NCBI RefSeq assembly: GCF_004354085.1
Contig: NZ_SMSE01000002.1
Span: forward strand, 620,001 to 684,000
Length of the DNA: 64,000 nt
Direction: 5' to 3'
Source of the DNA: Seongchinamella unica
GTDB taxonomy: Bacteria; Pseudomonadota; Gammaproteobacteria; Pseudomonadales; Halieaceae
The notes beneath the pieces were generated by a model that was not told where the DNA came from, did no database searches, and worked only from the letters and a program-made list of their open reading frames with translations. Position 1 is the stretch's first letter, and the number at the start of each line of letters is the position of its first letter. The position numbers and the translations under genes were made by a program. Shown piece after piece: positions 16,454 to 26,152 of this stretch.

Positions 16454-16501
16454 TATCGCGTTTTTCACGCCCCCAGGGGCATTCGCAACAAGGTGTTATT
16501 T

Positions 16502-16837
16502 ATGAGTTTGTTTATTGCCAGCGCACACGCCCAGGCCAGCGGCCAGGCTCCCCAGGGGGGAGAACTGTTCCAGATCGGTTTCCTGGTGCTGCTTTTCGTG
16601 CTGTTTTACTTCATCGCCATTCGCCCTCAACGCAAGCGCCAGAAGGAACACGCGGCCATGGTCGCAGCGCTCAACAAGGGCGACGAGGTGGTTACCAGCT
16701 CCGGTATTCTCGGCAAGGTGACAGCACTCGACGACAATTACATGGTGCTCAACGTCGCCAATAACGTGGACATGAAGTTCCAGCGTGTCCATCTTCATGC
16801 GGTACTGCCCAAGGGCACCCTGAAGTCCATCGGTTAA
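16502..16837 (+). CDS. yajC: Sec translocon accessory subunit YajC
   Basis: Single-pass inner-membrane protein of 111 residues that joins SecDF in the holo-translocon. Seen: a short N-terminal segment, the transmembrane helix IGFLVLLFVLFYFIAIRPQRKR (about 25-46) with its conserved R-P-Q-R-K-R junction, then the YajC domain with G-D-E-V-V-T-S-S-G-I-L-G-K-V and a final strand pair. In most gammaproteobacteria yajC sits between tgt and secD; here a PLP enzyme gene starts 6 bp after it and no secDF is in the window, so its location is unusual. The ATG at 16502 has AAGGTG 7 nt upstream and gives the usual length. Confidence 0.95.
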   Translation: MSLFIASAHAQASGQAPQGGELFQIGFLVLLFVLFYFIAIRPQRKRQKEHAAMVAALNKGDEVVTSSGILGKVTALDDNYMVLNVANNVDMKFQRVHLHAVLPKGTLKSIG

Positions 16838-16843
16838 TCAGTC

Positions 16844-17845
16844 GTGCCAGGCGCAAAGCTCGCATACCCGCGCAAAGTCGACCTGGCCCGCACGCCCACC
16901 CCGTTACAATTACTTGACCGCGCCAGCGCTCGCTGGGGCGGTGGCCATCGTCTGTGGATCAAGCGGGACGACCTCACCGGTTGCGCCCTGAGCGGCAACA
17001 AGGTTCGCAAACTCGAGTACATTACCGCCCACGCCATCGACAACGGTTATGACACACTCATTACCTGTGGCGGCATCCAGTCCAATCACTGCCGGGCGAC
17101 AGCCTTCGCTGGCGCCCAACTGGGCCTCGGGGTGCACCTGTTACTGCGCGGCAGCAGCGACGCACCGGCAGAGGGTAACCTGCTGCTGGATCAGCTTGCC
17201 GGTGCCCGGGTGAGTTGTTACCCGGTGCGTGAGTATGTTGAAAACCTCGACGGCTTGTTCAGCCACTGGCAGGCCCATTACGCGGAACAGGGACACCGGG
17301 CGCTCGCCGTTCCCACCGGTGGCAGTGACGGCATCGGGGTATGGGGATACATTGCCGGGGCAGAGGAACTGGGTCGAGACCTGCGGGCCGCCGGTATTGA
17401 CCTTGCCCATGTAGTGTGTGCGACAGGCTCAGGCGGTACCCAGGCCGGGCTGACTCTGGGGGCGGCGCTGCACCAGCTACCGGTCACCGTGTGGGGTATC
17501 AATGTCTGTGATGACGAGCGCTATTTCCTCGACAAAGTGGCGGCGGACGCAGCTGACTGGCGCCAGCGCTATCCGGGTGTGCCCCGGGTAGAACCCGACA
17601 CCCGGGTGCTGGACGGTTACGTGGGCGCTGGCTACGCCAAGGCGTCGCCGGAGGTGTTCGCACTGATTGCAGAGCTGTGCCGCCTGGAAGGGGTGCTGCT
17701 GGACCCTGTGTACACCGGCAAAGCCTTTGCCGGGCTGGTTGCCGAGATCGCCGCCGGCAGGTTTGAGGGCTGTCGCGACATTGTATTTATACACACCGGT
17801 GGAATTTTTGGTGTGTTTCCCCAAAGTAGCGGCTTCAACTGCTAG
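16844..17845 (+). CDS. D-cysteine desulfhydrase / ACC deaminase family PLP enzyme
   Basis: 333-residue fold-type II PLP enzyme. The PLP-binding lysine is Lys53 in L-S-G-N-K-V-R-K-L-E, followed by the T-C-G-G-I-Q-S-N-H-C-R block and a phosphate-binding A-T-G-S-G-G-T-Q-A-G-L loop (about 193-203). These are shared by D-cysteine desulfhydrase (DcyD) and 1-aminocyclopropane-1-carboxylate deaminase (AcdS). The residue set does not let me choose; D-cysteine desulfhydrase is the commoner activity in this lineage. The GTG start at 16844 is 6 bp after yajC. Confidence 0.88.
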   Translation: MPGAKLAYPRKVDLARTPTPLQLLDRASARWGGGHRLWIKRDDLTGCALSGNKVRKLEYITAHAIDNGYDTLITCGGIQSNHCRATAFAGAQLGLGVHLLLRGSSDAPAEGNLLLDQLAGARVSCYPVREYVENLDGLFSHWQAHYAEQGHRALAVPTGGSDGIGVWGYIAGAEELGRDLRAAGIDLAHVVCATGSGGTQAGLTLGAALHQLPVTVWGINVCDDERYFLDKVAADAADWRQRYPGVPRVEPDTRVLDGYVGAGYAKASPEVFALIAELCRLEGVLLDPVYTGKAFAGLVAEIAAGRFEGCRDIVFIHTGGIFGVFPQSSGFNC

Positions 17846-17886
17846 TATTTCCAGCTCTTGCAACGATAACAATCAGGGATGACCGA

Positions 17887-19224
17887 ATGAGTGAAGTGAT
17901 TTCCACGATCAACAGCTGGGCCTGGGGCCCCGTGATGCTGGCATTGCTCTTGGGCACCGGACTCTATCTCAGCCTGGGCCTCAGGTTTATGACCGTGCGC
18001 AAGATTCCGCTTGCGCTGCGCTTGTTGCTGCAGGGACGCAAGGGCGAGGGGAGCGGGGATATCTCACCCTTCAGCGCGCTGATGACCTCCCTGTCGGCGA
18101 CCATTGGCACCGGGAATATTGCCGGGGTGGCAACCGCCGTTGCCCTCGGCGGCCCCGGAGCGCTGTTCTGGATGTGGATTACCGCGCTGGTAGGCATGGC
18201 GACCAAGTATGCCGAAGCGGTATGCGCCGTGACCTACCGCGAGCAGGACGAAAAAGGCAACTACAGCGGTGGTCCGATGTACTATATCCGCAACGGTCTG
18301 CATAAACGCTGGCACTGGCTGGCCTACGCCTTCGCCCTGTTCGGCTCACTGGCCGGCTTTGGCATTGCCAACACGGTGCAGTCCAACTCGGTTTCCCAGG
18401 CACTCAATGACTCATTTTCAGTGCCGCCCCTGGCAACCGGTCTGATCCTGATGGTGCTGGTGGGCGCCGTGGTGCTGGGAGGCATCAGGCGAATCGCCAC
18501 GGTCGCGAGTTTCCTGGTCCCCATGATGGCCCTGAGTTATATCCTGCTGAGCCTGCTGGTTATCCTGCTCAATGCCAGCGCCGTTCCCGGCGCCATAATG
18601 ACCATTGTCGACAGCGCCATGAACGGGTCGGCCGCCGCCGGTGGCTTCGCCGGGGCGACCGTGTGGGCGGCCCTGCGCTTTGGTGTTGCCCGGGGAATAT
18701 TCTCCAACGAAGCGGGTCTGGGGAGTGCGCCCATTGCCCACGCCGCTGCCAGAACGGACCAGCCGGTGCAGCAGGGCATGATTGCCATGCTGGGGACCTT
18801 CATCGACACGCTGGTGGTCTGCACCATGACCGGCCTCGTCATCGTGATCATGGATGTCATACCGAGTGGGGTCAGTGGCGCCAGCCTGACATCAATGGCC
18901 TTTGGCAATGCCTTTCCCGGCGGTCAGTACATCGTCACCCTTGGATTGTGCCTGTTTGCATTCACTACCATGATCGGCTGGTCGTTTTACGGGGAGCGCT
19001 GTGTGGTGTTTCTGGTGGGTGCCAGGGGCGTGCTCCCGTTCCGGGTACTCTGGGTGCTGGCCATACCCGTGGGCACGGTTGTCCAGCTGGATATGGTCTG
19101 GCTGGTCGCCGATACCCTGAATGCCTTTATGGCCATCCCCAACCTGGTGGCGCTTATCCTGCTGGCACCACTGGTGTTCAAGATCAGCCGTGACTATTTT
19201 GCCGACCGCAGTACCGTGCACTGA
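17887..19224 (+). CDS. Sodium:alanine/glycine symporter (AGCS family)
   Basis: 445-residue inner-membrane symporter with about 10-11 hydrophobic helices. The AGCS signature region T-I-G-T-G-N-I-A-G-V-A-T-A (about 76-88) followed by GGPGALFWMW, the conserved K-Y-A-E-A (about 107) and the later G-I-F-S-N-E-A-G-L-G-S-A-P-I-A-H-A (about 270-285) are plain. It imports alanine or glycine with Na+, in line with a marine habitat. The gene is shortly downstream of the D-amino acid-type PLP enzyme (41 bp), which might feed on imported amino acids; that link is inference. Confidence 0.94.
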   Translation: MSEVISTINSWAWGPVMLALLLGTGLYLSLGLRFMTVRKIPLALRLLLQGRKGEGSGDISPFSALMTSLSATIGTGNIAGVATAVALGGPGALFWMWITALVGMATKYAEAVCAVTYREQDEKGNYSGGPMYYIRNGLHKRWHWLAYAFALFGSLAGFGIANTVQSNSVSQALNDSFSVPPLATGLILMVLVGAVVLGGIRRIATVASFLVPMMALSYILLSLLVILLNASAVPGAIMTIVDSAMNGSAAAGGFAGATVWAALRFGVARGIFSNEAGLGSAPIAHAAARTDQPVQQGMIAMLGTFIDTLVVCTMTGLVIVIMDVIPSGVSGASLTSMAFGNAFPGGQYIVTLGLCLFAFTTMIGWSFYGERCVVFLVGARGVLPFRVLWVLAIPVGTVVQLDMVWLVADTLNAFMAIPNLVALILLAPLVFKISRDYFADRSTVH

Positions 19225-19325
19225 TTGTCCGGGCCTTGTCCCGCGTCAATGGTCGTCATGGTGCTCTGTGATTAGATGCCAGTTTTGATGAGTGTCCCGC
19301 ACGGGCGGGGCGACGGGGGTAATCG

Positions 19326-21473
19326 GTGACGGAAGTTCTTTCCAGTGTTGAAATCTGCGTTGATCGCATAATCGAGGCCGTGGGACCTGACATCAGGGTG
19401 GGCGCTCCCCTTGGGCTGGGGAAACCGGTGCAACTGCTCAACGCCCTGTACCAGCGGGTCGCCGCGGACCCGGCGCTGTCGCTGCATATTTACACCGCAC
19501 TCTGTCTGGAGGTTCCACGCCCCGGAAGTCACATCGAAGAAGGCCTCGCCGGACCCATCATGGAGCGAATTTTCGGCGATTACGAGGAACTGGCGTTTCT
19601 GGCCCCGTTCAAGCGTGGCGAGATGCCGGCCAACGTGCAGCTGAGCGAGCTTTATTTCAAGGCCGGTTCAATGAAGAACCACCGTGTCGCGCAACAGAAC
19701 TATATTTCCAGCAATTACACCCATATCGCCCGCGACATGCTCGCCGCGGGGATTAACGTCATGCTGCAGATGGTGGCCAGTGAGGGTGAGGGAGACCAGC
19801 GCCGGCTCAGTTTTTCCTGTAATCCCGATATCAGTCCGGAAATCCTGCAGCGCCGGGTAAACCTGTCCTCCAAAGTGTATTTTGCCGCCCAGGTCCATTC
19901 CCACTTGCCGTTTATGGAGCACGATGCCGAAACGGATCCAGAGAATTTCGACTGGATTGTCGACAACGCCGACTACGACAAGACCCTGTTTGCAGTCCCT
20001 AATGCGGCCGTTCCGTTGCGCGACTATGCGACTGCGCTGCATGCCAGCAGCCTGATCGAGGACGGTGGAACGCTGCAAATCGGTATTGGCTCACTGGGGG
20101 ACGCGGTAGCCCATGCCTGCATATTGCGTCATCGGAATAACGCAGCCTACCGACAGCTGGTAAATGCTATCAGCAACGAAAAACTCCCGACGAGCAGGGA
20201 CCTGGGCGAATTCAACGAGGGGCTTTACGTCTCCACCGAGATGTTCGTCAATGGCATGATGCACCTGATAGAGCAGGATGTGGTCAAGCGACGGGTTTAC
20301 GATGACCTGTCACTACAGTCGGGCCTCAACGAGGGACGGATCGATGCAGTTGTGGATGCCAGGCTGTGGGACTACGGTCGTGAGTCAGGCCTGATTCCGC
20401 GTCAACTGGACCAGGCCTCCCTGCAACGATTGGCCTACTGGGGCATCCTGCCCGGAGACCTGGCGCTGACTGAGTCCGGCCTGATCCTCGGTGGGCAGTC
20501 GCTCGCCAACGATCTTGACGATACGGCCACCCGTGACGCCCTGCTGCAGGCACAATCCGGAAAGGCCCTGCGCCATGGCAGGGTGTTGCACGGGGGTTTC
20601 TTTCTCGGCCCCCGGGACTTCTATCGCAAGTTACGGGAGCTGGACGAGCAGGGCCATGAACGTATCTGCATGACCGGCGTCCAGCGCACCAACCAGTTGT
20701 TGCTGGATTATCCCCTGTACTGTGCTCAACGGCGCCGCGCCCGGTTTATCAATACCGGGATGATAGCCGCACTCAATGGCGCGGTGGCATCCGATGCCCT
20801 CGAGGACGGGACGGTAATCAGCGGAGTAGGCGGGCAATATAATTTTGTCGCCATGGCCCACGATCTTCCCGGCGCCCGCTCGGTGCTCTGCATCCGTGCC
20901 ACTCGCGGAGAGGGCAAGCAGCTGCAGTCCAATATTGTGCCGTTTTACGGATACACCACGATTCCCAAACATCTTCGGGACGTGATCGTTACCGAGTACG
21001 GCGTGGCCGACCTGCGGGGTCAGTCCGATGCCGAGGTTATCCGGCGGATGATCAACATTGCTGACTCCCGGTTCCAGCCCCAACTGCTGGAGTACGCCAA
21101 GCGTCACGGCAAGTTGCCCCAGGACTACAGCGTGCCGTTCAGTGCCCGGCATAATACGCCGGAGAAGCTTGCCCGGGCACTCAAATCCGCGGTTGCCAAT
21201 CAGTTGTTACCGGACTATCCGTTCGGCACCGAACTGACCGACAGTGAACTTGCCCTCGCCGCCAGCCTGCGCCGGATCAAGGCCCTCAGTGACGAGCCGG
21301 CCCACTTCATCAGCTCCGCCTTCAAGGCATTGCTGCACCGCGGCGATGAAGAAGCCGCCAGACCTTTCCTGGAGCGTGTGCACCTTGAACACCCGGAGAC
21401 CACCCGGGAGTTCCTCATCAAACAGCTGCTGATGATGGAGTTGGAAGAGCGCGGCATGCTCAAGGTCAGTTAG
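19326..21473 (+). CDS. Acetyl-CoA hydrolase/transferase family protein, long form
   Basis: 715 residues, against about 430-510 for most class I CoA transferases of this family. The N-terminal part (GPDIRVGAPLGLGKPVQLLNALY) and the C-terminal part are both recognisable: G-V-G-G-Q-Y-N-F-V (about 500), then VTEYGVADLRGQSDAEVIRRMI (about 558-579), with the family's active-site Glu in the T-E-Y-G-V-A segment. Between them lies a longer middle, and a C-terminal helical tail of about 100 residues follows. Likely transfers or releases CoA between acyl-CoA and a carboxylate in short-chain acid metabolism; substrate not assigned. GTG start at 19326 preceded by a G-rich stretch. It stands between the symporter and the 5'-nucleotidase. 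Confidence 0.85.
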   Translation: MTEVLSSVEICVDRIIEAVGPDIRVGAPLGLGKPVQLLNALYQRVAADPALSLHIYTALCLEVPRPGSHIEEGLAGPIMERIFGDYEELAFLAPFKRGEMPANVQLSELYFKAGSMKNHRVAQQNYISSNYTHIARDMLAAGINVMLQMVASEGEGDQRRLSFSCNPDISPEILQRRVNLSSKVYFAAQVHSHLPFMEHDAETDPENFDWIVDNADYDKTLFAVPNAAVPLRDYATALHASSLIEDGGTLQIGIGSLGDAVAHACILRHRNNAAYRQLVNAISNEKLPTSRDLGEFNEGLYVSTEMFVNGMMHLIEQDVVKRRVYDDLSLQSGLNEGRIDAVVDARLWDYGRESGLIPRQLDQASLQRLAYWGILPGDLALTESGLILGGQSLANDLDDTATRDALLQAQSGKALRHGRVLHGGFFLGPRDFYRKLRELDEQGHERICMTGVQRTNQLLLDYPLYCAQRRRARFINTGMIAALNGAVASDALEDGTVISGVGGQYNFVAMAHDLPGARSVLCIRATRGEGKQLQSNIVPFYGYTTIPKHLRDVIVTEYGVADLRGQSDAEVIRRMINIADSRFQPQLLEYAKRHGKLPQDYSVPFSARHNTPEKLARALKSAVANQLLPDYPFGTELTDSELALAASLRRIKALSDEPAHFISSAFKALLHRGDEEAARPFLERVHLEHPETTREFLIKQLLMMELEERGMLKVS

Positions 21474-21513
21474 GGCGCTTCCATCGTCGCACGCAACTGG
21501 GTATGCTCGGTGA

Positions 21514-22413
21514 ATGCCCGAAAAGCTCGACGACAAGCTGGTTATTGCCATTTCCTCCCGGGCCCTGTTCAACCTGGACGAGAGTCATCAGGTGTTTGAG
21601 AGCCAGGGCCTGCAGGCCTATTCAGATTACCAGGTGGCTCACGAAGACCAGCCCCTGGAACCCGGAGAGGCGTTCCCGCTGGTGCACAAGCTGCTGGGCA
21701 TCAATCAACTGCTTGGCGGCGAACAGCAGGTGGAGGTGGTGTTGCTGTCCCGTAACAGTGCCGATACCGGCCTGCGGGTCTTCAACTCCATTGAGCACTA
21801 TCACCTGGACATCAGTCGCGCGGCATTCTGTGGGGGTGAAAGCCCGTGGCGTTATATCAACGCGTTTGGCTGCCACCTGTTTTTGTCCAGTGAGGCCGAC
21901 GACGTGCGCAACGCGCTGGATTGCGGTGTGGCTGCCGCTACCCTGATATCGGGCACCCGCCAGGACACCGGTAATGAGCAACTGCGCTTTGCCTTCGACG
22001 GCGATGCGGTGGTGTTTTCTGATGAGGCTGAGCGTGTCTACAAGAGCGAAGGACTGGAGGCCTTTTCCGCCAGCGAAAAGGCGGCTGCCCACCAACCACT
22101 GGCGGGCGGCCCATTCAAGCCTTTCCTGGCAGCGCTGCACCGGCTCCAGCAGGCCTTTCCGGCAACTGAAGCCCCTATCCGGACCGCCCTGGTCACCGCC
22201 CGTTCGGCCCCCGCCCACGAACGGGTGATCCGCACCCTGCGCGCCTGGAACATTCGCATTGACGAGTCCATTTTCCTCGGCGGTCTCAACAAGACCGAGT
22301 TTCTTCGGGCCTACCAGGCGGACGTCTTTTTTGATGACCAGCAGACCCATTGCGAGTCCGCCAGCCCCCATATTGCAACCGGGCACGTGCCCCACGGTGT
22401 GGCTAACTCCTGA
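21514..22413 (+). CDS. 5'-nucleotidase (cytosolic type I-like)
   Basis: 299-residue protein of the 5'-nucleotidase family PF06189, whose bacterial members dephosphorylate nucleoside monophosphates. Seen: VIAISSRALFNLDES at the N-terminus (the family's start block), L-L-S-R-N-S-A-D-T-G-L-R-V-F-N-S near 80, a HAD-type motif R-F-A-F-D-G-D-A-V-V-F-S-D-E-A near 157-171, and a final D-V-F-F-D-D-Q near 272-278. Cytoplasmic; no signal peptide. 40 bp after the acetyl-CoA hydrolase gene, possibly on the same transcript. Confidence 0.88.
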   Translation: MPEKLDDKLVIAISSRALFNLDESHQVFESQGLQAYSDYQVAHEDQPLEPGEAFPLVHKLLGINQLLGGEQQVEVVLLSRNSADTGLRVFNSIEHYHLDISRAAFCGGESPWRYINAFGCHLFLSSEADDVRNALDCGVAAATLISGTRQDTGNEQLRFAFDGDAVVFSDEAERVYKSEGLEAFSASEKAAAHQPLAGGPFKPFLAALHRLQQAFPATEAPIRTALVTARSAPAHERVIRTLRAWNIRIDESIFLGGLNKTEFLRAYQADVFFDDQQTHCESASPHIATGHVPHGVANS

Positions 22414-22447
22414 CCCTCCCGGCTGGATCGGGTTATTCCTTTTTAAT

Positions 22448-23496
<1,049 letters not shown>

Positions 23497-23577
23497 TTAT
23501 TTGCCGGCGCGGTCTTGTGCCTCCCGGCGCAAAGCCTTAGATTGTGGCGCTCGATTATCCCCCCCTAGGAGTTTCCC

Positions 23578-24195
23578 GTGGAGTTGGCCTGTCTCGACCT
23601 TGAAGGTGTTCTGGTTCCTGAAATCTGGATTGCGTTTGCCGAAAAAACCGGCATAGAAGAGCTGCGGGCAACCACCCGTGATATTCCCGATTACAACGTG
23701 CTGATGAAACAGCGCCTGGCCATCCTCGATCAACACGGGCTGAAGATCGACGACATCCAGGAGGTGATTGCCACACTGGAACCACTGCCCGGCGCCATCG
23801 ATCTCGTCAACTGGCTGCGTGAGCGTTTCCAGGTAATTATCCTGTCCGATACTTTCTACGAATTCTCGGCGCCGCTGATGCGCCAGCTCGGCTGGCCGAC
23901 CCTGTTCTGCCATCGCCTGGTGACCGACGAGGCGGGCAGGGTGGTGGATTACAAACTCCGCCAGGAGGACCCCAAACGCGCTTCCGTCAAGGCGTTCCAC
24001 AGTCTCAACTACCGGGTGATTGCCGCCGGGGATTCCTACAATGACACGACCATGCTCGGTGAGGCCGACGTGGGCATACTGATTCATGCGCCGCAGAACG
24101 TGATCGATGAGTTTCCGCAGTTTCGCTCGGTAAACGACCACGCTGAACTCAAGCAAGCGTTTGTTGAAGCCTCGAACCGTCCGCTGACACTTTGA
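23578..24195 (+). CDS. thrH: Phosphoserine phosphatase / homoserine phosphotransferase ThrH
   Basis: 205-residue HAD-superfamily enzyme. Motif I is C-L-D-L-E-G-V-L-V-P-E (Asp nucleophile at residue 6, with Glu in place of the second Asp, the ThrH hallmark), motif II is I-L-S-D-T-F (about 85-90), and motif IV is A-G-D-S-Y-N-D-T-T-M-L (about 150-160). The family, defined in Pseudomonas, hydrolyses phosphoserine and can pass the phosphate to homoserine. GTG start at 23578 with CTAGGAG 7-8 nt upstream. Its 3' side faces pabB, the same neighbours as in Pseudomonas. Confidence 0.95.
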   Translation: MELACLDLEGVLVPEIWIAFAEKTGIEELRATTRDIPDYNVLMKQRLAILDQHGLKIDDIQEVIATLEPLPGAIDLVNWLRERFQVIILSDTFYEFSAPLMRQLGWPTLFCHRLVTDEAGRVVDYKLRQEDPKRASVKAFHSLNYRVIAAGDSYNDTTMLGEADVGILIHAPQNVIDEFPQFRSVNDHAELKQAFVEASNRPLTL

Positions 24196-24348
24196 ATGTT
24201 TTGCTGAATAAGCGGCTATGGCCAGCTCATCAGGTCATGTCATGGATCAGGTCAGGGGCCGGGATTTACCCTGAAAAACAATCAGGCCACCGCTGTTTGC
24301 GAAGCGGAGTTTTCGGGGGCTTTCCGCGAGGACTGTCTGAGCCTGCTT

Positions 24349-24371
24349 AGGGGTTGCGCCCAGCAACCCCT
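24349..24371. terminator. Stem-loop between thrH and pabB, candidate transcription end
   Basis: AGGGGTTGC (24349-24357), loop GCCCA, GCAACCCCT (24363-24371): a perfect 9-bp stem between two convergent genes. There is no T run on either side, so intrinsic termination is doubtful; position between converging genes still suggests a role in ending or protecting transcripts. Confidence 0.4.
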
Positions 24372-24439
24372 GGCGAGTTCCGCAGCGGCACGAAAATGCA
24401 GTGCAGCTTGTGGTCGTTTTGCAGGGTAAATCCCGGCTC

Positions 24440-24467
24440 CTGGCCGGGCGCCCCTGGCCGGGCGCCC
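24440..24467. repeat. 14-bp tandem duplication next to pabB 3' end
   Basis: Two perfect copies of CTGGCCGGGCGCCC (24440-24453 and 24454-24467) followed by CTG of a third, 8 bp from the pabB stop. Each unit contains the GGGCGCCC palindrome, so the pair can also fold. Confidence 0.75.
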
Positions 24468-24475
24468 CTGACCGC

Positions 24476-25840
24476 TCAAGTAGAATCCATGCCTTCCAGC
24501 AAATTCAGGAACTTCCCTACCTTGTCGAAGGTCTCCTGGTATTCCTGCCGCCACTGCGAATCCGCGACGATGCCGCCGCCGCCCCAGCAGCGCACTTCGC
24601 CATCGGTGCAGAGCAGGGTCCGGATGGCGACATTACTGTCCATACGACCGTCTGCGCTGATGTACATCACGCTGCCGCAATAGGCCTCGCGGGCGTGAGG
24701 CTCCAGTTCAGCGATGATCTCCATGGCACGACGCTTGGGCGCGCCGGTAATGGAACCGCCTGGAAAACTGTCGCGCAGCAGTTCGTAGGCGCTGCGCTCC
24801 GGCATCAGTTCACCGCTGATGGTGCTGACCAGGTGGTGCACGGTGGGAAAGCTCTGGACTTCAAACAGTGCGTCGACGTGAATGGAACCGGGGACGCAAC
24901 TGCGGCCCAGATCATTGCGCAGCAAGTCCACGATCATCAGGTTCTCGGCGCGATCCTTGCTGGAACGGCGTAATTCGTCGGCGGCCAATTGGTCTGCGGC
25001 GCTGTCCTGGTAGCGGGGGCGAGTACCTTTGATGGGGGCGGTCAGGACATGGTGCCCGTGCAGGGCGAGAAAGCGCTCGGGTGACAGGCTGATTACCGCG
25101 TCGCCGTTTCCTGAAGCCAGGTAGGCCGAGAAGGGAGCGGCCGCCACCGCGCGCAGCTGTCGGTACGCCTGCCACGGACTGCCCCGGTACCTGGCGCTGA
25201 AACGCTGGGCCAGGTTGACCTGGTAACAGTCGCCGGCATGGATGTAGGCCTGGATGGCCTCGAATGCCTGTTGGTACTGTTGTTCGCTGAAGTTGGAACT
25301 GAAATTGGCGCACAGGCTGAAATTCGCTGCGCTGGTACTGTTACGGGCACGAACCCGGGAAAGGAGTTCGGCACGCCGTGCCGGGCTGACCGACGGCTGT
25401 GCCACCAGTACTGCGCGCTGCAGTAAATGGTCCTGGACCACAGCCCAGTCGTAAGCGCCCAGTGCTGCCCCTGAATGGCATGTGGGAGCCGGGGTGTCCT
25501 GCACCCGGTTCAGCGGGTTACCGCAGTCATAGCCGAGCACCCCCAGCAGCCCGCCACAAAACGGGATGTCCTGGGAGGCGGGTTGCACGTCACCGTAATG
25601 TTCCCGGTGAAAGCGGGCCAACTCGTCAAAATACGCCAGCCAGGACGGATTACCGGCCCGGATGTCGGGTGGCGCTGGTGGTGTAGCCGGCTCCGCGCAG
25701 AGGATGTCGTAACGACCGCTGCGGGCGTGGGGATAGCTGGAATCCAGGAACGCCGCGCCGGGGAGATCCCTGATCGTCTCGAACAACTCGCAGCTGTCCG
25801 GGCAATAGGGGAGTTCTTCCAGGGTTACGGTTTTGTTCAT
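24476..25840 (-). CDS. pabB: Aminodeoxychorismate synthase component I PabB
   Basis: 454-residue chorismate-utilising enzyme that aminates chorismate to 4-amino-4-deoxychorismate for folate synthesis, with ammonia from PabA. The chorismate-binding domain fills the C-terminal two thirds: Y-Q-V-N-L-A-Q-R-F, S-P-E-R-F-L, P-I-K-G-T-R-P-R, E-N-L-M-I-V-D-L-L-R-N-D-L, and G-G-S-I-T-G-A-P-K-R-R-A-M-E-I-I. P-I-K-G-T carries the lysine characteristic of PabB. The start at 25840 (MNKTVTLEELPY) has GAGG 5-8 nt upstream; further in-frame ATGs at 25864 and 25879 would add an unconserved head. Same neighbours as in Pseudomonas (thrH-pabB), but convergent here. Confidence 0.95.
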   Translation of the reverse strand: MNKTVTLEELPYCPDSCELFETIRDLPGAAFLDSSYPHARSGRYDILCAEPATPPAPPDIRAGNPSWLAYFDELARFHREHYGDVQPASQDIPFCGGLLGVLGYDCGNPLNRVQDTPAPTCHSGAALGAYDWAVVQDHLLQRAVLVAQPSVSPARRAELLSRVRARNSTSAANFSLCANFSSNFSEQQYQQAFEAIQAYIHAGDCYQVNLAQRFSARYRGSPWQAYRQLRAVAAAPFSAYLASGNGDAVISLSPERFLALHGHHVLTAPIKGTRPRYQDSAADQLAADELRRSSKDRAENLMIVDLLRNDLGRSCVPGSIHVDALFEVQSFPTVHHLVSTISGELMPERSAYELLRDSFPGGSITGAPKRRAMEIIAELEPHAREAYCGSVMYISADGRMDSNVAIRTLLCTDGEVRCWGGGGIVADSQWRQEYQETFDKVGKFLNLLEGMDST

Positions 25841-26152
25841 ACGCCTCGGCGGCCACTGACACATGTTGACGTTGACCACAAAGAGCCCGCTGGGCGCTAG
25901 AGTCTGTTATTCAGGTCGCTATTGTAAACTATTGTTCCCAAAAGCGTTGATCTGGCAACTAATTGCAGTGAAAACATGGATTTACGAGTGCCAGCGTTTG
26001 ACATTAAATAGGGCGGGTTTTATCGTTACACGCCGAATTTCTGGCAGGTGAGCGGTGCGGCCGCGAGCCTGATTGTCCTGTCTTGCCAGTAAACCTCATA
26101 GAAGGTCCCGCAAGCTCTCCCTGGCCCCTGGGCCGATTTTGGATCGAAGACT
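25841..26152. other. Divergent promoter region of pabB and the carboxylase operon
   Basis: 312 bp, clearly more AT-rich than the neighbouring genes. It holds a near-consensus sigma-70 promoter facing the carboxylase operon (25998-26026) and must also contain the pabB promoter, for which I see no clear hexamers. No gene is seen. Confidence 0.7.
25998..26026 (+). promoter_or_regulatory. Sigma-70 promoter of the acyl-CoA carboxylase/methylmalonyl-CoA operon
   Basis: Perfect TTGACA (25998-26003), 17-bp spacer, TATCGT (26021-26026; 4 of 6). Predicted start near 26033 gives a 5' leader of about 120 nt before the first gene. Best-scoring promoter in the window by eye. Confidence 0.65.

Larger units (their letters stand above)
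16138..16501. other. Intergenic region between marR-like gene and yajC
   Basis: 364 bp without a convincing gene. It holds the upstream region of the MarR gene, an 8-bp perfect palindrome (16222-16241) and a promoter candidate for yajC (16425-16453). An open frame runs into yajC from 16316 but has no family-like sequence. Confidence 0.6.
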
